A stretch of 64,000 bases of DNA from Topomyia yanbarensis (GCF_030247195.1 NC_080672.1:182711234-182775233); one strand, 5' to 3'. Positions 11,600 to 23,622 are shown, counted from the stretch's first letter. Notes: generated from the letters alone by a model not told the origin. Translations and numbers: made by a program.

Positions 11600-13640
11600 T
11601 GGTCAAGGCTCCGAAAATGGCAACCACAGGCGAAATTATTTTTTATCAAATTTTGCGTTAAACTGTTTTCCGTATGTATATAACCTCTAATATTAAAAAA
11701 TATGAATGGTGATCCTAGAAAAAAATTTCATGTCTGTCATTTATGAAAGTTTGTTGATGCTACTTGCATGACCTGAAAATGACTAAAAGACCGTGAGAAG
11801 ATAAAAAGGTAAAAAAACCAAATTTTCAACTTTTTGCTTACAACTACATTTTTTTTATCGTAGTCTAATTTAAATTTGATGATATTGCTTGAGAAATTTT
11901 GATGAATACGGATTATTGCTTATTTTCAGTTGTGAAGTAATGGAAACCAAATAACTTGTAACGTGACAGATCAAAAATTCAAAAAAGTTTTGTGTACCAC
12001 ACCAACACCATGCATACAATGTCTAACCTGCATTTTTTCTTACTACTTTGAGTCTACTTTTTGAGACTGTATTGTGAAAACTTTAAAGTTTTATTAATTA
12101 TTAAGAAAACACAGTATCTTATGTAACGTGACAGATTTTTTCTGCTATAAAGCAATTCCATCAAGTTTGATTCAATTGCGTCAATATTGGTGACCATCTT
12201 TGATTCTGATGAAACCTTTTGCGTTTCATGTATATGGGAGACTAAGTATTTTTCAATATTAAACAAATAACTTTTATTCAAGAGTAATATTTAAAAAGGG
12301 TGTATGAGATCTTGAATGCACTACTTATAATATATATTGTTCGAAAACCGCCATTTGTGCAGCAAAACTATATGATAGCGAGTTCTAGGGAATTAATTGT
12401 TCTGTGTGAATATTTTTTGGTGAAATTTTTCAAAAATAAAAGCAAAAAAATGTTAAAAATACAAATACATTGTCAAAAAACAAAAAAAAAATGAAATTAC
12501 AATTACAGAAAAACAATATTTTTTTGTTAACGGAAGCCTATAAACTGATGAAACTATAATTGCACTATTAGGAAGTTATTAATAAGAAAGCATTTTTGAC
12601 TTTAAGTGTTCTTCTAAATTTCTTAGTATTTGCCGGTCATAAATATAATTTTCTTATGCAATATTAATACTAAATATAATTTCGAAGCAAAATGGTCTTA
12701 AGAAAAATTTTCCGAAACATTTTGATTTTTTTTAAACAAAAATATCTAGTAGAGAAAATACGCCCTTTTAATAAACTCGTCACAAATACCAAACGCAAAA
12801 AACATAACACGTTTAAAATTTAATTGCAAATAAAAAAAACTTTAAAATATAATTGCATCGTAGAGAAAATAACAATAAAAAGTTTTAACATATTTCAATA
12901 ATTCTTTTAATTTTGAATTTTTATTTAATTTTTTTTTTCTTTAAATAATTTAGTTATATAACGTATTTCAAAATGGGTTTTCAATTCAAAATGCTCACGA
13001 AAAATTATCCTTCAAAATGGAGATGTTTTCAAGTTATTTTGGATTTTCTTTCGACATAATATGTTACTTCGTGAAATTACGACCTTTTCAAAAGTTATTC
13101 ACGTTTGTTCATCAAAACCAATGTGTTTTTCAAAATAAACATGAAATTTCCCGGTAATACTCAATTCTTAGATTAAGGATGATTTGTGTACGATTGTCTT
13201 GATATCCTTGCTTCAATGAAAATGCAGAACTGTAACGTGACAGATTCTGCTTGTAACGTGACAGATCATTGAGAATACTCTGTAAATTCGAAAACAAAGT
13301 TTTTCTTCAGGAAAACTATATTTCAAACTCTTCCTTTTTTTCTAAGCATCAAATTAAAACTGTTTTCATGCAAATTTGGGGGCCAACGGAACAGACTTTT
13401 TCTATTTAGTCGGGGGCAACCTCCAAACTAACTGCGAAAATTGTGTAACGCGACAGAGGTATCAAAATGACAATAAAGTGAAAACGGTTCATGATAGAAA
13501 AACAATTTCTGTAGAAAAAATGTGCAGTTTAGTGCCCTTAATGATGTGCAGTTGTGATAGAATATGGTTTTATTGTTTTTGCTGACTTATCTTATGAAAT
13601 ATGCGTAAAAATGTAACGTGACAAACAGAAGCCTTGACCA
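11600..13640. mobile_element. TA-flanked AT-rich element, 2.04 kb
   Basis: Short terminal inverted repeats TGGTCAAGGCT at 11600-11610 and mirrored at 13630-13640, each flanked by TA (11598-11599, 13641-13642), as for Tc1/mariner-superfamily elements. No transposase frame. The interior has six plus-strand copies of a TGTAACGTGACAGAT-like motif near 11957, 12122, 13231, 13252, 13444 and 13612 (the last two degenerate). These could be binding sites or remnants of an internal repeat. The TIRs are short, so the boundary call is provisional. Confidence 0.55.
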
Positions 13641-13642
13641 TA

Positions 13643-14249
13643 TACTTAAAATTACCTGACATACAACTTTGCCGTAGACACCATCTTTCTATCTCGTTCC
13701 ATTAAAAAGTTAATAACAGCGCCGCCGTAGCGACTGAATTCCGAACTAATATGAAATGGTCAAATAAAGCGCTAGATGTCACACAACAATTTTGCCATTT
13801 TTTAGTTATGTGTATGTATTGTTTAATATTTAAATTTAGAGAACTTTTTTCACAAACGAGCATCCCTTTGATCGAGAAGTCATTTATATGCGTATCGAAT
13901 TCAATGATTTCAGTGTTTGTTAGTACATATGTTATAAGAATATTGGCCCAATAACTGCTTCCTACTTTCTAATATCTGCTTCCTACTTCAATGGTAAATG
14001 AGATAAAATTATCTTTGTGAGTTAACCTTCCGAAATTGGTTAAAATTCTGGATACTTTCTTTTTGGATTTGCGCTTAATACACTAAAATATTATATTTTA
14101 CCTTGAAAACTATACAATTTTGCGCATCTATCGAGTGACAAGACATCAACAGATGAGTTTTTGGCCAACATAGGGTTATAAACCTGTTATAATAACTTTT
14201 TAGTAATTCATCAAACAAATACCCTTTGTTTATATTTTATGTGATTAGA
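13643..14249. other. AT-rich interval, nothing recognised
   Basis: No coding frame of note, no tandem repeat and no terminal repeat that I can pair. Confidence 0.4.
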
Positions 14250-14502
14250 GTTTTTTTGCTCGGGATTCCTTCTAGCCCATTTCTTATTCAAAATTATATA
14301 ATTTTTGGATTTCTCAGGCTATTTACCTTTATTTGATGTATTCAGATTCTTTGTTTCGTCGATTGCTCAAATATACTAGAATTGAGCCAAATCACGTCAA
14401 GTGGGCCTCGAAATTTCCACAAAATCACAGATTTTTATGAAAAATATTTTTTGTGTAGGGGTCATTGAGTGTAGCTTTTGGTATAAATATTTTGTTAAAA
14501 TT

Positions 14503-15085
14503 CATACTATGTTGCGTTTCGGCTTCGCCTCATCAGAAACCGACACTAACACATTGTCGGAATAGATTAGCGCCGGCTTGACGCAGATCCCTTAAAACTA
14601 AAACACACTATGTGTTTCAATCAAACGACTGATCAAACGTGATGTCCCGTTCGAGCAGAAGTTCTGTTTATGCCGATGAGACACAAGTGAAGCCGAAACT
14701 TGTCTTGGCTTAGCAGGCCTATGCGAAAGCACTATGCTATATTTCACCCTAAGGAGGAAAATTTGGTAAAAACCAAAATTTCTCACTAGGGTGAAAATTT
14801 TTTGGTAAAAACCAGTCTTTGTACAGGAGGGCACAAATCCTTATTTCATACTATGTTGCGTTTCGGATTCGCCTCATCAGAAACCGACACTAACACATTG
14901 TCGGAATAGATTAACGCCGGCTTGACGCAAATCCCTTAAAACTAAAACACACTATGTGTTTCAATCAAACGACTGATCAAACGTGATGTCCCGTTCGAGC
15001 AGAAGTTCTGTTTATGCCGATGAGCCACAAGTGAAGCCGAAACTTGTCTTGGCTTAGCAGGCCTATGCGAAAAAATATAGCATAG
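14503..15085. mobile_element. Nested repeat with two direct copies, 11-bp TSD
   Basis: Flanked by TTGTTAAAATT at 14492-14502 and 15086-15096; the opposite foldback arm preserves the uninterrupted site. Inside are two nearly identical copies (about 14503-14745 and 14848-15085), both starting CATACTATGTTGCGTTTCGG. They are separated by ~100 bp containing a hairpin-like GGTAAAAACCA segment. A diverged relative is at ~30120-30240. Class unknown; the variable-length duplication suggests retrotransposition. Confidence 0.7.
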
Positions 15086-15551
15086 TTGTTAAAATTGCTG
15101 TTTTGTTTAAATTATAGGCTTTTAAACTTTTGAAAACAATGAAATTGTAATTTTTTCAATTTTCGATTTCTGAAAAACTACTCCATATAATCGAATTAAA
15201 TTTTGCACACTTATAGAATGATGCTTACATTGCCATATAAATATATATTTACGGACTAAATGTTTTAATAGCAATATTTCACATACATTTTTAATAAACA
15301 ATTTAAAATATTTTCGTGTTTTCGGCGCTATGAAAATCAAAAAATATAGCAAGTGACGTTCACCTTCAATAATCTGTAAAGATATTTTTGTCCTTGTGCT
15401 ATCTTTACAGATTATTGAAGGTGAACGTTTTCCGCGTCATTTGATATGTTTTTTGATTTTTATAGCGCCGAGAACACGAAAATATTTTAAGTTGTTAATT
15501 AAAAATGTATGTGAAATATTGCTATTAAAACAAATAGTCCGTAAATATATA

Positions 15552-15898
15552 CACTCAGGTTTTTTTACGCTGCGGATACAGGTCGCGTAAATGAAAACTG
15601 CGTAAATTTCAAAATCCGCGTAAATTTCAAAATCAGCGTAAATGAAAACCGCGTAAATTTCAAAATTCGCGTAAATGAAGACCGCGTAAATTTAAGAATG
15701 CGCGTTAATGGGAACCTCGTTAATGGATACCGCGTTAATTCAAAAATCCGCGTGAATAAAAACCGCGTAAATTTAAAAAACCGCATAAATTTAAAAATCC
15801 GCATGAATGAAAACCGCGTAAATTCCAAAAACCCCGTAAATTTCAAAATCCGCGTTAAAAAATACCGCGCAAAAAATACCGCGTAAAAAGCCAGAGTG
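15552..15898. mobile_element. TA-flanked element with minisatellite core
   Basis: Ends CACTCAGGTTTTTTTACGC (left) and, inverted, CACTCTGGCTTTTTACGC (right), each flanked by TA (15550-15551, 15899-15900). The opposite foldback arm near 15240 shows the empty TA site. The interior is almost entirely ~17-bp units alternating CGCGTAAATTTCAAAATC and CGCGTAAATGAAAAC, about 18 units, so terminal sequence and array are one structure. The predicted Arg-Val-Asn-rich frame is a by-product of the repeat. Confidence 0.8.
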
Positions 15899-16286
15899 TA
15901 TTTATATGACAGTGCAAGTATCGTTCTATAAATGTGCAAAATTTCATTCGATTATATGGTTTTTAAGAAATAAGAAATTGAAAAAAATATAATTTTGTTG
16001 TTTTCAAAAGCCTATAATTTGAACAAAAAAGGTAATTTCAACAAAATATTTATACCAAAAGTTACACCTACACAAAAATATTTTTTTATGAAAATCGATG
16101 ATTTTGTTGAAATTTTGAGGCCCACTTGACGTGGTTTGACTGAATTGCTACTTTAAACAAATACACAATCCCTAAAACAGATAACACCCTGCTGTTTCCA
16201 AACATTTTCTCGCTGATCATAAAACAGAACATGAAATGATTTTGCGGAGAATATATTTTCTAATAAAATGTGGACCACTGATCTTA

Positions 16287-17426
16287 GAGTAAGGTGGGCG
16301 CGTGGGGCAAAAGTGCGCATAGGACTTTTAGAAGCACACAAGCGCTAGAACTGGGCAACTCTGTATAGATTTAGTGTATCATTAAGTCAACTAATCGCAC
16401 ATATAAGCATGAAAGGTTTGAATATAGTGGCTTGAAATTAAGGGGAAAGGACTATTTTTCGCTGATTTGATATTATTTTTTGAATTTTGGGAATCATAAA
16501 TAGGCTGTTTGAATAAATCAGGATCTATAAAACTACAGTACCCTAAAAATCTTCAACATATGGTTCGTTGCAAGATATATTTGATTTGATTAAAAAAAAT
16601 TCAGTAATTTTCGTAACAATTGAATAAGTTAAAAAATTGACAGTGGGGTAAAAGTGCGCATAGCATATCCGCCCCAAAGACGCGAGTGAAGCTTTTTATA
16701 TAAAAATTGAACTAATTCTTCCATGATTTAAATGAGGGACCAGCATCTTCAATAACTGCGAGCTCACCGGTCAAATTACGACTGATATGAGCGGTTTAGG
16801 AACAAAAGCATCAGCATAACTGGTTCCAAGGAAAAATATAGAGTGCCGAAAGCTCAGAGTAATTAAAAAAGAACCAAAAAACTATGAATATGTAAATAAA
16901 GATGTATTTCCAATATAAATAGCATATTCGCAAGAATTCTTGTAGTGATCTACCCAACTATGACAAATAATGATGTTACCAGGGGCGACAGTTTGATCAT
17001 GAACCACATTGCCTAAAAGATGAAACATCCAAGTTTTTTCAACATAATGGAAAACTGAACAACATCAACCGAGGCAGAGGGAGCGGTACTTTTTAGTTAT
17101 GAAGGAAGAGTAAGAGGGGATGGATATCCTAAAATTGATTAGTTTAATTTATGGGCGGAAATAAATCGGTTATTTAAGCTGTGCGCACTTTTGCCCCGTG
17201 CTATGCGCACTCTTGCCCCGACCATGGGGCAAAAGTGCGCATTTAAGTATTCATAAGAAAATAACTATTTCTCGGATTACAAGCAAAACCAACAGATATC
17301 TAGTATTACGTTTTGAAGATGTGTGATGAGAGTATTAATTTGTAATCATGCCGATTTTCTAGTGCTTTTCTTTCAATAGTTATTTTACGAAAACTGTTAG
17401 GTGTGCACTTTCGCCCCACCTTACTC
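16287..17426. mobile_element. TA-flanked element with GGGGCAAAAGTGCGC motifs
   Basis: Inverted ends GAGTAAGGTGGG (16287-16298) and CCCACCTTACTC (17415-17426), flanked by TA. The motif GGGGCAAAAGTGCGCAT or close variants occurs near 16304, 16645 and 17225 on the plus strand and near 17182, 17202 and 17402 on the minus strand, clustered towards the ends. No transposase; 1140 bp, non-autonomous. Confidence 0.7.
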
Positions 17427-17592
17427 TATGGGTTTCTTAAGATAGAGTGTTTCGTTCGTGTTTAAATTCGTAATTTTCAACGAAACTAAAAACAAAATCA
17501 AATTTTATTGAGATAAATTTGTTCGAAGAAACCATAGTACAATGATAGAATTTTGAATGTAACATCAGTTACATAGGAACCCCGAGCAAAAA

Positions 17593-18002
17593 TATATAAA
17601 TGGTGTCTTCGAAGGTTTTCAATAACGTTACAAGTCCGTTCCTTTGACAGGGTGTGTTTACTGATTTAACCACTTAAAAGGGAGATATCTGTTTTGATAT
17701 ACAAATTGAAAAATTACCAAAAAATTGATCATCAAAATGTTAAAAAATAAATGTTCTGGACCCCCCGATAGAACATTTCAAAATTATGCTCAGATGAAAG
17801 AGGAGCATCTTAGTTTTCGATTAGTGAGTAGTTTAGCGACACTGATTTTTTTGTCTCAATATTTTCTACCAGGAACACCGTGACCCGTTTTACACCATCT
17901 AGTGGTGCAATTGGGCCTTCTGGTTACGCTATTTTTGATACAACCTTTGATAACTCAACTACTGTAAGAGGTGAAAATAAATTTCTATCATCTTTTCATA
18001 CA
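17593..18002. other. Non-coding interval with family R-like start motif
   Basis: Contains CCATCTAGTGGTGCAATTGG near 17895, resembling the CCACCTAGCGGTGCAATTGT start of family R units. Nothing else identified. Confidence 0.35.
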
Positions 18003-19633
18003 TATACACCTAAACATCTTCGTGAAATATTTTGTCGTTATTCGAAATATTTCTAATAGTTTTAGTTAATTGAAAATTTATACAACTTTTTACTATAATA
18101 TTTTTTACAGCCAAAGCTTAATTTCGAATTGCACCGCACTTCACTGGTGGTTTAACAAATATTTAGTCTAGGAAATGTCGAAAAAAGTTTTAACAAATGT
18201 TAACTATTTCTACTATTTTTTAAACAATTTTTCAAAAAAATCCAGTTTTAAATGGTTTCTTCACGCTTTATTCATACCGTTTAAGTTGTAAAATGTTGCA
18301 TATATTATCAGCTTTCAATTCCAAGAAAAAAAATTTTGAGCAAGCATGAGGTTTTTAAAATATTTGATTTTTTGTGTTATCCGGCATGCGAAAAACAACG
18401 CGCGAGCGAAACAGTCGATGGTCGCCACGGCACGCTTGCACCAACATTGCACTAGCAAACCTGCCGTACGCTCCGCGACTCGTTTAAACAAGTATAAAAG
18501 TTGGCAATAATGAGTTTCGGTTGACAAATGGCGTGTGACGGACTCAATCAATCAGTTTTAGGAGACCAGTTGGTGCGATTATACTTTATACATACATACT
18601 GTTTATATTGTTTGTACATACTGTTTATTACTTCATAGTTTGTTGAAATTAGTTGTAGTTCTGTGGTTGATAGGTCACTCGGAAGAGTGCAGTAATTCTT
18701 TGCATAAAATAAAAAACATAACCAATGTGCGAGGGAAAATTTTTCCGTTGGTTCCCATAAATTAAAATAAATAAAATTTGGATTGCAAATATGCAATCGA
18801 ATTGATATTTACATATGATAAAGAAATGGTATTTCTCCCGTGAGCAAGAACAGATCCTCAATGAAGCAATAAATAAACTATCGCGGATAGAGCTAGTTTG
18901 TACTGATTATACATCATACTGTTTTTACAATTATAATAAAATTACAATTATTTCAAAAATATTGATTCTCTATTTTGCACTGTGAAATTCACGCTTCTCA
19001 GCAAAAAAACTTGTCCTGGAAATGCAATAACAATTGATGAAGGTAAATTAGATGATAAATTTTCAGATGACATAGGATATGTTACACTGGGTATTATCGA
19101 TAAGACTATCGCAACGAAACTCATTCTCTAGCTTTGCATTTAACGTAGTCAGAGTCGTGGCGAGCTCCCACCGACTCGCTCATGCGATGTTGGTCCAAGC
19201 GTGCCGTGGCGACCAGCGACTGTTTCGCTCGCGCGCTGTTCTTCGCATGCCGGGTAACATAAAAAATCAAATATTTCAAAAACCTTATGTTTGCTCAAAA
19301 TTTGTTTTCTTGGAATTGAAATCTGATAAAATTGCAACACTTTACAACTTAAACGGTATGAATATCGCGTGAAGAAACCATTCAAAACCGCATTTTTTTG
19401 AAAAATTGTTCAAAAAAATAGTAGAAATAGTTAACATTTGTTAAAACTTTTTTCGACATTCTCTAGACTAAACATTTGTCAAACCACCCGTGAAGTTTGG
19501 TGCAATTCGAAATTAAGCTTTGGCTGTAAAAAATATTATAATAAAAAGGTGTATAAATTTTCAATTAACTAAAACTATTTGAAATATTTCGAATAACGAC
19601 AAAATATTTCACGAAGATGTTTAGGGGTACCTA
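18003..19633. mobile_element. Foldback element, arms ~500 bp
   Basis: Left arm about 18003-18530, right arm about 19105-19633. For example, CCTAAACATCTTCGTGAAAT at 18010 is mirrored near 19605-19625, and the GC-rich segment around 18420-18450 near 19185-19215. The loop (18531-19104) is unrelated AT-rich DNA. A TATAAAAG sequence lies at 18494-18501 in the left arm. No protein found. Confidence 0.8.
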
Positions 19634-20105
19634 AACAATAAAATTAAAACATGTTTTGCAAAATTCACCACTTTGTAAAAAATGGGGGGGGGGGGGGGCA
19701 CTTCAGAAATTTTTACTCATTTGCGTTTTTTACCGCCAAGCAAAAGTAATTATTTGGGGTGGAAAATTCCAAACATGTCTATTGAAATCTACAGATAGGC
19801 TTACAGCCCTTCCAACGAAGATTATTCTAATTACATGTTGAATAACTTAGCTGAATAAACTAATGCTTTAATCACTGCATTGTGGCTCAAAACAGCGTTT
19901 TGAGGTACTTAATTGATTGGAGTCAAAACTGTTCACATTAGCGATTTCAAATATTCTACAATATTTGTGTATGTAAAAAGCGCCATCTTTTGACAATATT
20001 ATTTTTGAAAAAGTTGATCATAGTAGGCTATAGAAAATTTAACTTTTGAACCAAAAGAGATTGCGCTTGGCAGTCTTCGACAAAGTTGTAGAGGAGAGTA
20101 TTTTT
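19634..20105. other. Non-coding interval with a G15 run
   Basis: A homopolymeric G run at 19684-19698 is the only distinctive feature. Confidence 0.4.
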
Positions 20106-20963
20106 ATAAATTTTGCAGAAGACATGTTGTCTCTGTCACTCACAGTAATTCAATTCTTATTTTTGCTTATAACTTTTTGATTGTGATTTTTCGCATTTAC
20201 AATGTTCGAAGGTATTTTTTATCATTACAAAACACACAACTCTTTCGAAGATACTAAATAGCTGTGAAAGCTGTGTAAAGACTTATGGCTGATTTTGATT
20301 TTATTTTAGCCTGTTTTCAAACCCGTGTAACTTTACTATCGGCAAAAAATTTAATTATACTATCAATTATTCTAATAGGACTAGGTTTCACCTACAAAAC
20401 GCAGAAATTTTACATCACCCTGTAGAAAATCATTCAATATCGGTGTCAACTTTCCAGCAGACGCGCTAGTACACAGAGTGCGCGCCACTCTGAAAAACAA
20501 GCGAAAGCGTCTTTGGATACCAGCGCCTACTCGTTCAGTGAGCCATACGCGCGGCTTCAAAACGGCCTGACATAAAACTTTCAACAGGGTATAACTTCTG
20601 AACTGGTGATTATGGACAAACGGTTTTAACTGCGTTTTGTAGATGAAACCCAGTCCTATTAGAATAATTGATAGTATATTTACAATTTTTGCCGATAGTA
20701 AAGTTACACGGGTTTGAAAACAAGCTTAAATAAAAACAAAATCAGCCATAAGTCTTTACACAGCTTTCACAGCTATTTAGTATCTTCGAAAAAGTTGTGT
20801 GTTTTGCAATGATAAAAAATACCTTCGAACATTATAAATGCGAAAAATCACAATCAAAAAAGATATAAGCAAAAATAAGCATTGAAGGAGTTCATCGTAG
20901 AAAACATCTCATAACTCAATTACTGTGAGTGACAGAGACAACATGTCTTCTGCAAAATTTAAC
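20106..20963. mobile_element. Foldback element, arms ~300 bp
   Basis: Left arm about 20106-20400, right arm about 20625-20963. For example, GCAGAAGACATGTTGTCTCT (20113) is mirrored at ~20937-20956, and CACAGCTATTTAGTATCTTCG on the right mirrors ~20240-20262. The right arm has a ~33-bp insertion near 20885-20918. The loop contains GC-rich sequence (20455-20560). Non-coding. Confidence 0.8.
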
Positions 20964-21988
20964 AGTTTACAGCACTTTTAGAACTTTGCATGGCGAAGAT
21001 TTTTGCTGAAGTAACAAAGTTATTATCTCGTCTATTTGAAAAGTTATGAACGATTTTTGTTGAAAAATATACCATTTTCAAAAATTAATTATTTTTTTTT
21101 TACAGAAATAACGCTCTCGCAGTTTTTTCACCAAAAATTACAAAAGTTCCGATCTTTCAAATGAAATTAAAAGATTGAAAATCCATTTGCAATGTTGAAA
21201 GATATATATCTTTGAAAAAAAAACCATTTTAGTTTTGAAAATCGCCTGTAACTATGCAAACAAAAGAGATAGAAACTTCATTGCTTTGGCAAAAATGTGT
21301 ATTTGCAAAAGTTATAAAAGCCTCTAGAACAAAGTATTAGCGAGAAATTAACACATAAAAAGATATTAATAGAAAACCAATTATAAAAGAGCCACCCTAC
21401 CTTAAATATTGCAAAAATCATAGCACATGAACCATTAGAAATAGCCACATAGTTTCTTCAGAAAAGTTGCTTCAATTTGATTGATTTGTAGAACACTATG
21501 TTGCTGAATTTTACATATCTAAGAAGTTGATACTTTGAACACCCTAACCACAAGGACCACCCTAATTCAACTAATATAAAAAAACGGCCAGAAAGTTCTA
21601 AGAAAGTTTGCCGAAGATACTATATATCTAAAACCATCGGTTTAGGCGCAAACAGTTTTGTCGTCCTAAATACAGCTTTGGGACCATAGTGCATTGGTAA
21701 CACGCAACGTTATTGTTACAGCGATTACTGTGCGCAAATTATACTTGCGAGTCATTGTTTCGAAAAACTATTAAAAATAAACAATAAAAACCAGCAAAAA
21801 TGAGCGCGATTTTTTTCTACTTCAAAATTAAATCAAATTAATTGAATAAATGATCATGATTAAAAACGATTATATAATACTAATTGTTGCTTATATAGTA
21901 AAACAACCAGTTTTTAAACTGGTATTGTCACGAATCATATTTCCACTGACAAGACGAAACCTGATGAAACACAAACGGCAGCCGTATA
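20964..21988. other. AT-rich non-coding interval
   Basis: No gene seen. A mid-repetitive look (A-runs, repeated AAAGTTATAAA-like phrases) but no pairable ends. Confidence 0.4.
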
Positions 21989-22186
21989 CTGGGGTACAAA
22001 TGTACCCCACGCCAACTTTGACACCTGCTTCCACGAAGGCCACAAGCAAACTTGCTATACCACCTTTTCCTACTCTTACTAGGAACTCTAAATTGAATTA
22101 TGGTTAGAGTCCCAGGTCAGTAAATGCCGAATTCTCGTCTTCACACGACTTCAAAAAAAGGCGTGGGGTACATTTGTACCCCAGTG
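21989..22186. repeat. Short inverted-repeat element, GGGGTACAAATGTACCCC ends
   Basis: The ~25-bp end at 21989-22013 (CTGGGGTACAAATGTACCCC then ACGCC) recurs inverted at 22162-22186. Each end is itself a palindrome. A MITE or processed hairpin is possible; no clear target duplication was found. Confidence 0.6.
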
Positions 22187-22483
22187 CAACGTTCTAGAGT
22201 TATACACAATAAAGAGAACTAATCGTTGCAATTGATGATTGCAACGATTTTTGCCGGAAATTGTTTTTAATACTGTTTTTTTAAGTTTATAGTTCTTCTA
22301 TGTATGATAGTCTGTGCAATTCGTTTATGAAAAACTAGGGAGGAAACTTCAAAATCATTTTCAGTATTTTGTTCTGAATCTTTTGAAACGTTTTCTTCCT
22401 GGTATCACAGCAAGTTACTCAAATTGACTGCATGTACCATTACCGGTCTAAATGGATGTTTATAAATTAATAGTAAGTTTTTT

Positions 22484-22801
22484 TTTCCTTTTTATTTCGA
22501 CTATGTTAGTCACATTTTCTTTTTTACGTTTTAACGACATTCAATTAGCTAGAGATTACTGGGTAGGGAAAGTTATGAAACTTAGAGCCATAGTACTCAA
22601 GTGAGAGCAAGGATGTAAAGTAAACAGGTCGGAAAACTAGAAGTGGCAGGGTCATTAGAACAGGCTTAATATCGTGCGGGCTTAATTTATGCCTTCTGAT
22701 AATGAGGGTCGAGCTTAGGCTGAATAACTACGAATCACCCAGTTTCATAACTTTCCCTACCCAGTAATTTCTAGCTAATTGAATGTCGTTAAAACGTAAA
22801 A
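22484..22801 (-). mobile_element. Short non-autonomous retroelement, 20-bp TSD
   Basis: Flanked by AAATTAATAGTAAGTTTTTT at 22464-22483 and 22802-22821. On the minus strand it ends with the hairpin GACTAACATAGTC, then AAATAAAAAGG and an A-run, as in LINE-mobilised elements. The body contains a ~60-bp inverted repeat (22529-22590 with 22740-22801; CCCTACCCAGTAA core). No protein. Confidence 0.6.
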
Positions 22802-22821
22802 AAATTAATAGTAAGTTTTTT

Positions 22822-23406
22822 CGGCAGAGCCTTGAATTCCTGTTTATGAGAGGGTAAAACCGTTTTATATATTGGTTACATTTTGCTGGCATTCCTTCAT
22901 AGGAATCCTTAAAAGTAAGCTTTTATCGTAAATCAAACTCAAGTATTTAACTTTATTCGACCACGTTTAATTCAAAACATTAAATTGAATAATATGGTTA
23001 ATATTACGTTTAATGGGGATAGCCATATAAGCCCACATTACTTTTACAGGAAACGGCAAGTTGCGACGGATAGACTAGAACAAAGTTCAGTAGCCTGCCG
23101 ATCGCCAGCATCTAGTTTAATCCACCTAGCCGCCTTTTAGTTTACTGGAAAAAGTCAAAATCATGCAAGCTGGGTAATTATGTTCCCTACCTGCCGTCAA
23201 ATTTTCAAGTTTGGCACTTTCAAGGAAAAAAAGTTATTTGAAAAAAACTTTTCCTTGTCCTAACTGAATTCGTTTTCGGTGTATTTTAATCGAGAACTAA
23301 ACCAATGAAAGTCATAATCATCTCAGAATCCATTTTCCCAGATGCTAGTTACCTGATACATGCAAAAAGTATCAGTAACGAATTTGGTATATATTCATAA
23401 CAAACT
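22822..23406. other. Non-coding interval, nothing recognised
   Basis: No coding frame, tandem repeat or pairable termini seen. Confidence 0.4.
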
Positions 23407-23522
23407 GGAATGAAGACTGGAAGACTGGAGATTGGAAGATCGGAAGACTGGAAGATTGGAAGACTAAAAGACTGGAAGACTGTAAGACTGGAAGACAAGA
23501 AGACTGGAAGACTTGAAGACTG
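23407..23522. repeat. Octamer minisatellite (TGGAAGAC)n
   Basis: About 14 imperfect units of TGGAAGAC. It abuts the 5' edge of the split transposon gene fragment that starts at ~23523. Confidence 0.9.
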
Positions 23523-23622
23523 CAGTTAATTTGTTCCTCTCAAAACTGATAAATTTTATGAAACAATTGACAAACTTTTCTCAAATTTATTTTGTGTCTT
23601 ATGGAGCAGCAGCACAATACAA
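23523..23622 (+). pseudogene. Transposon-type gene fragment, 5' piece
   Basis: An open frame runs from ~23523 into the hAT insertion at 23623, including FSQIYFVSYGAAAQYK. This resembles a FSDGA-SQ[YF]KN segment I recall from a widespread, uncharacterised arthropod/cnidarian transposon-associated protein family. It continues in frame at 31373 once the hAT and one 8-bp duplication are removed. Confidence 0.6.

Larger units (their letters stand above)
14250..17592. mobile_element. Large foldback element with three nested inserts
   Basis: Outer inverted ends share TTTTTGCTCGGG (14254-14265, mirrored at 17581-17592). The arms are strongly complementary from 14381-15385 against 15405-16147, closing on a near-perfect hairpin (AATCTGTAAAGATA near 15368 mirrored near 15404). 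More weakly, 14250-14380 matches 17430-17592. Arms are interrupted by a repeat at 14503-15085, a minisatellite element at 15552-15898 and a TA-flanked element at 16287-17426. For the first two, comparison with the other arm shows the empty site. Non-coding. Confidence 0.7.

Noticed and set aside
15565..15939. Reading frames of repeated Phe-Thr-Arg or Arg-Val-Asn
   Set aside because: They are the two translations of the 17-bp minisatellite at 15552-15898.
18494..18501. TATAAAAG as a host promoter
   Set aside because: It lies in a foldback arm with no downstream coding sequence; a chance match in AT-rich DNA is likely.
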